The position numbers were made by a program, and so were the translations under genes. A DNA stretch of 15,227 bases from CAYJRR01 sp964372275 [NCBI: uncultured bacterium]. GTDB lineage: Bacteria; CAYJRR01. The notes under the pieces were generated by a model. The model was given only the letters and a program-made list of their open reading frames with translations, was not told the origin of the DNA and ran no database searches. Location: positions 1 to 15,227 of the forward strand of contig CAYJRR010000109.1 of NCBI GenBank assembly GCA_964372275.1, in the 5' to 3' direction. Shown here piece by piece: positions 12,567 to 15,227 of the stretch; positions within the stretch are counted from its first letter, which is position 1, and the number at the start of each line of letters is the position of its first letter.

Positions 12567-14711
12567 GTGCGCACGGGGTGGAAGGTCGTACCGGCGATTG
12601 CGCTCCTCCTCGGTGCCGTCTGGATCGTGCGATTTCGTACGGACTCCGTGGCCGGCGCCAGCCGCACCGTCGCGGCCGAGGAGCGTCGGCCATGGTTCTT
12701 CCCCGGGCTTTCCTCCTCCGCCGCGACCGAGTCTGCGGCGTCCGAGCCCGAGGGCGCGGCCGCCAGGCGCGAGATCCATGGATCGGTGCTCGATGCCGTG
12801 ACCGGAGCCCCGGTTCCGGCGGAAGTTCGGTTGCTTCGCGGGGAACGGATCGTCGACGCGGTCTGGACCGACGACGGCGGGACGTTCGCGTTTCCACCGA
12901 CCGCCGAGCGCATCGTGCGAATCGCCGCCAAGGCCGACGGCCATTCGATCGCCATGCAATGGATCGGAACCCAGGACCGCTACGAGCTTCGCCTCGATCG
13001 GGCGGCGCGGGTCTCCGGTCGGGTCGTCGACGGGCGGAACGACGGGGTCGCCGGAGCCTGGGTCGTGGCCTACGACGTGGACGGCTACGTCGAGCCGTAC
13101 CCGCAGAGCGAGAAGGTCGAGACCGGCCCCGACGGCTCGTTCGAGATCGCGGACAGTCCGTCCGGCGAAATCGAGGTCGCCGCCTCGAAGGAGGGATTCC
13201 GACGGGACACGCACCGGATCGGTCCGCTCGGCCCTGGACGAACGGAGGCCGGGATCACGCTGACCCTGCTGCCGGGCGGCTCGATCGCCGGCCGGGTCAC
13301 CGCCGCCGGCCGCGCGGTTCCGGGGGCCTTTGTACGCGCCTACCTGGAAGCGACGATTGGCGGCGACGAGCCGCTGCGTCCCCGCCAGACGACCTCCGAC
13401 GGAGACGGCAGGTTCGGGATCGCCGACCTCGAGCCCGGCCCGTGGACCGTGCTGGTCCACGATCGCGTCGAAGGGACGGCGGCCGTCCGCCTCGAGGTCG
13501 CCGCCGGGGCCGACGCGAACCGGGAGATCGCGCTGCAGCCGGCGGGCATCGTCGAAGGGCGGGTCCTCTCGGCGGCGGGGGAGCCGGTCGCCGACGCGGA
13601 GGTCTCACTCTTTCCCGCGGGAAACGCCGTCTTCGAGTCGTCCCGTTATCCGGACGAAGCGATTGCGATCCTCGGGCGGTACCGTACGACGCTGCAGATG
13701 CGGACCGACGCCGACGGTCGGTTCGCCTTCCGGAACGTCCTGAGCGTGCGGGCGCGCCTGCACCTGGAACGGCCGTTCGGCCCGAGCCGATCACGCCGGA
13801 TCCGAGCGGATGTCGAGGTTCCGGCTCGCGACCTGCTGCTCCGGTTCGCCTCCGACGACACGGGGGAGACGATCGACGGGCGGGTCGTCGACCGCAACGG
13901 CTCGGTCTGGACCGGAAACGGCAACGTCGGGATCGAGGGCCCGATGCGGATGTCGGTCCCCGTGAAGTCGGGCGCCTTCGAGATCGTCGGCGCAGAGTCG
14001 GGCGACTACCGGGTGACGTTCCGGGGCGATGACGCGAGCGACAGCGATCCGGCCGGGCTCGCCATCGTTCCCGGACGCTCGGCGTCGATCACCCTGGTGC
14101 GGCGCGCACCGGGCGTGGCGAAGGGCCGCCTGGTGGCGGCAGGCCGACCCGTCGCCGGCGCCCACGTCGGGATCGCCCGGGAGGATCGCTGGGGAAGCGT
14201 CTTCGAAGCCTCGCTGGAAAAGACGAACGCCGCGCGCTCGGACCCGAACGGTCGGTTCTCGGTCCCGGTGCCCGCCGGCGGGGCCACCCTCTACGCCTAC
14301 CATCCCGAGTTCCGGCCTTGGGTCCGCCGCGACGTGCGGGTCGAGGCCGACAGCGTGCGCGACCTGGGCGCCCTCGAGCTGGCGCCCGGCCGCGGAACGA
14401 CCCGTGCCTCGCTGCGAGGCGATGTCGGTTTCGCCCTGCGCCTCGAACGAGACCGGTTCCTCGTCTCCGAGTGGGGCTTCGACCCGACAGGCCCCGGCTC
14501 CATCGCCGGAATCGCGATCGGAGAGGAGATTCGATCCCTGGACGAGATCGCGCTCGATGGACTCTCGGAGGAGGCCGCGAACGAGCGTCTCGACGGTGAA
14601 CCCGACACGATGGTGACCGTCGAGATCGACTCCACTCCGCCACGACAGGTCGCGCTGCGCCGGCGGGAAAAGCCGACGATCCGGTACCAGGTCATCCGCT
14701 CGACCGATTGA
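12567..14711 (+). CDS. Membrane-anchored protein with carboxypeptidase-regulatory-like repeats and PDZ-like C-terminus
   Basis: A 714-residue protein with one N-terminal membrane helix (about 7-21, VVPAIALLLGAVWIV) that is not followed by a clear cleavage site, so it is probably an inner-membrane anchor. After a disordered linker come about six beta-sandwich units of the CarboxypepD_reg/prealbumin-like type, near 69-145, 146-234, 238-324, 326-420, 434-510 and 515-606. Each begins with a strand such as GRVVDGRNDGVAGAWVVAYD or GRVLSAAGEPVADAEVSLFP and contains DGxFxI. The last part (about 612-700) resembles a PDZ domain: GSIAGIAIGEEIRSLDEIAL, LSEEAANERLDGEP, then VTVEI and RQVALRRR. No catalytic centre is visible, so a binding or scaffold role is likely. 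It is 13 bp downstream of the HExxH gene and probably in its operon; together they could form a protease-plus-presenter pair, which is speculation. Confidence 0.85.
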   Translation: MRTGWKVVPAIALLLGAVWIVRFRTDSVAGASRTVAAEERRPWFFPGLSSSAATESAASEPEGAAARREIHGSVLDAVTGAPVPAEVRLLRGERIVDAVWTDDGGTFAFPPTAERIVRIAAKADGHSIAMQWIGTQDRYELRLDRAARVSGRVVDGRNDGVAGAWVVAYDVDGYVEPYPQSEKVETGPDGSFEIADSPSGEIEVAASKEGFRRDTHRIGPLGPGRTEAGITLTLLPGGSIAGRVTAAGRAVPGAFVRAYLEATIGGDEPLRPRQTTSDGDGRFGIADLEPGPWTVLVHDRVEGTAAVRLEVAAGADANREIALQPAGIVEGRVLSAAGEPVADAEVSLFPAGNAVFESSRYPDEAIAILGRYRTTLQMRTDADGRFAFRNVLSVRARLHLERPFGPSRSRRIRADVEVPARDLLLRFASDDTGETIDGRVVDRNGSVWTGNGNVGIEGPMRMSVPVKSGAFEIVGAESGDYRVTFRGDDASDSDPAGLAIVPGRSASITLVRRAPGVAKGRLVAAGRPVAGAHVGIAREDRWGSVFEASLEKTNAARSDPNGRFSVPVPAGGATLYAYHPEFRPWVRRDVRVEADSVRDLGALELAPGRGTTRASLRGDVGFALRLERDRFLVSEWGFDPTGPGSIAGIAIGEEIRSLDEIALDGLSEEAANERLDGEPDTMVTVEIDSTPPRQVALRRREKPTIRYQVIRSTD

Positions 14712-14773
14712 GCTCCGGCGAAGGTGCCGGTCTCGCTCCTCGCCGGCCGTGCGTGAGCACCCCGCATCGTCCG

Positions 14774-14787
14774 CGCCTGCGCAGGCG
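14774..14787. repeat. 14-bp perfect palindrome between convergent genes
   Basis: CGCCTGCGCAGGCG lies in the 93-bp gap where the CarboxypepD_reg gene and the last - strand gene converge. It could form a small terminator stem (CGCCT/AGGCG), but no T-run follows on either strand, so termination is only a possibility. Confidence 0.4.
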
Positions 14788-14804
14788 AGGAGACGGTCGA
14801 CCCA

Positions 14805-15227
14805 TCAGCGGGGACTTCCGGCCCCTCGGCTGTCGGACGAACCCTGCCTTGGCGAGGAGCACCCGCACGTGTCCGCGTCTCGCTCGACGTTCGAACCGTT
14901 TCCCCTCACGTGAAGCGCATCGGCGCCGTTGAGTATGTCGAGGAGGCGTCGGTAGTAGTCCCGGGCTTCGGGCGTGCCGCGTACCGCCAGCCGGTCCATG
15001 AGAAAGAGCCTGACCACGTCGCGATCGCTCTGGGACAGCACCGCTATCGTTTCCGTGAAACGCGCGAGAAACGAATCCGATGCCGACGAGGCGGACGGCG
15101 GCGAATAGGGGCGAAGCTCGCCGGGATTGGCGAAACGCGGATCACCCCCCGGGGGCAGGTATGGGAGGAGCTCGCCGGAGTGTGATGCGCCGGACCTCGC
15201 ATCCGTGGGGTCGTACGGTTGAAGCTC
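14805..15227 (-). CDS. Unrecognised protein, C-terminal 140 residues (5' end outside window)
   Basis: On the - strand a frame is open from the window edge to a TGA at 14805-14807, without any stop over 140 codons. The internal GTG at 15041 is therefore probably not the true start. The first half (LPYLPPGGDPRFANPGE and following) is Pro/Ser/Gly-rich and likely disordered. The middle, LARFTETIAVLSQSDRDVVR and FLMDRLAVRGTPEARDYYRR, ending in LLDILNG, looks like two or three amphipathic helices. The tail is polar, with a CGC motif (DTCGCSSPR) but no hydrophobic segment after it, so it is not a MYXO-CTERM signal. No family is recognised. It converges with the CarboxypepD_reg gene. The reading frame is moderately well supported by its length and its helical core; a chance frame in GC-rich DNA cannot be excluded. 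Confidence 0.55.
   Translation of the reverse strand, partial: ELQPYDPTDARSGASHSGELLPYLPPGGDPRFANPGELRPYSPPSASSASDSFLARFTETIAVLSQSDRDVVRLFLMDRLAVRGTPEARDYYRRLLDILNGADALHVRGNGSNVERDADTCGCSSPRQGSSDSRGAGSPR

Noticed and set aside
14774-14787. The palindrome as a confident intrinsic terminator
   Set aside because: The stem would be only 5 bp with a 4-nt loop and no T-run on either strand.

Overview
This is a GC-rich chromosomal stretch, densely packed on the left and looser on the right, with ten complete protein-coding genes, two genes cut by the window edges and one apparent gene relic. The best lineage clue is the C-terminus of the beta-propeller protein at 9806-11410: a Gly-rich linker, a Cys-Gly-Cys motif, a hydrophobic stretch and a run of arginines. 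That is the architecture of MYXO-CTERM sorting signals, so a myxobacterium-like (Myxococcota or related deep-branching Gram-negative) organism is my best guess. It is an inference; Acidobacteriota and similar phyla are not excluded. Lipobox-bearing proteins support an envelope in which lipoproteins are common. I saw no tRNA, rRNA, CRISPR array, transposase or integrase.

Left part (1-1650): the end of an alpha/beta-hydrolase gene converges on a lipoprotein M28 metallopeptidase of the carboxypeptidase Q type; the two stop codons share one CTAG. A 173-bp divergent promoter region (1651-1823), rich in CCGAT/CCGAA pentamers and holding a perfect 20-bp palindrome, separates it from the next block.

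Central part (1824-7240): a urate-degradation locus built as two converging operons. On the + strand lie a CitE/HpcH-like TIM-barrel protein (DUF6986 type) and a membrane urate oxidase of the PuuD type without its usual cytochrome c domain. On the - strand lie allantoinase, an allantoicase fused to OHCU decarboxylase, and 5-hydroxyisourate hydrolase, with overlapping ends. The predicted route is urate -> 5-hydroxyisourate (PuuD) -> OHCU (UraH) -> allantoin (UraD domain) -> allantoate (AllB) -> ureidoglycolate + urea (allantoicase domain). The DUF6986 protein is a candidate for handling the glyoxylate that comes out of the pathway, but this is inference. Xanthine dehydrogenase, ureidoglycolate lyase, urease and a regulator are not in the window. 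The two operons again meet at a shared CTAG stop tetranucleotide.

Right part (7241-15227): looser, with longer intergenic gaps and genes for exported proteins of unknown role. These are a small putative lipoprotein, a secreted protein that looks like three beta-barrel (OB-like) units each with a Cys pair, a seven-repeat propeller with a MYXO-CTERM-like tail, a secreted HExxH protein (possible new metalloprotease), a membrane-anchored protein with about six carboxypeptidase-regulatory-like repeats plus a PDZ-like end, and the C-terminal part of an unrecognised - strand protein. Between 9235 and 9805 lies a fragment resembling the N-terminal region of ribose-phosphate pyrophosphokinase (prs), frameshifted and truncated.

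Three genes (1824, 7602 on +; 7240 on -) have sigma70-like promoters whose -10 box ends exactly 6 nt before the start codon and no Shine-Dalgarno sequence, which predicts leaderless mRNAs. In contrast, 4327 (-), 9806 and 12567 have clear Shine-Dalgarno sequences. All calls come from reading the sequence; no searches were run.
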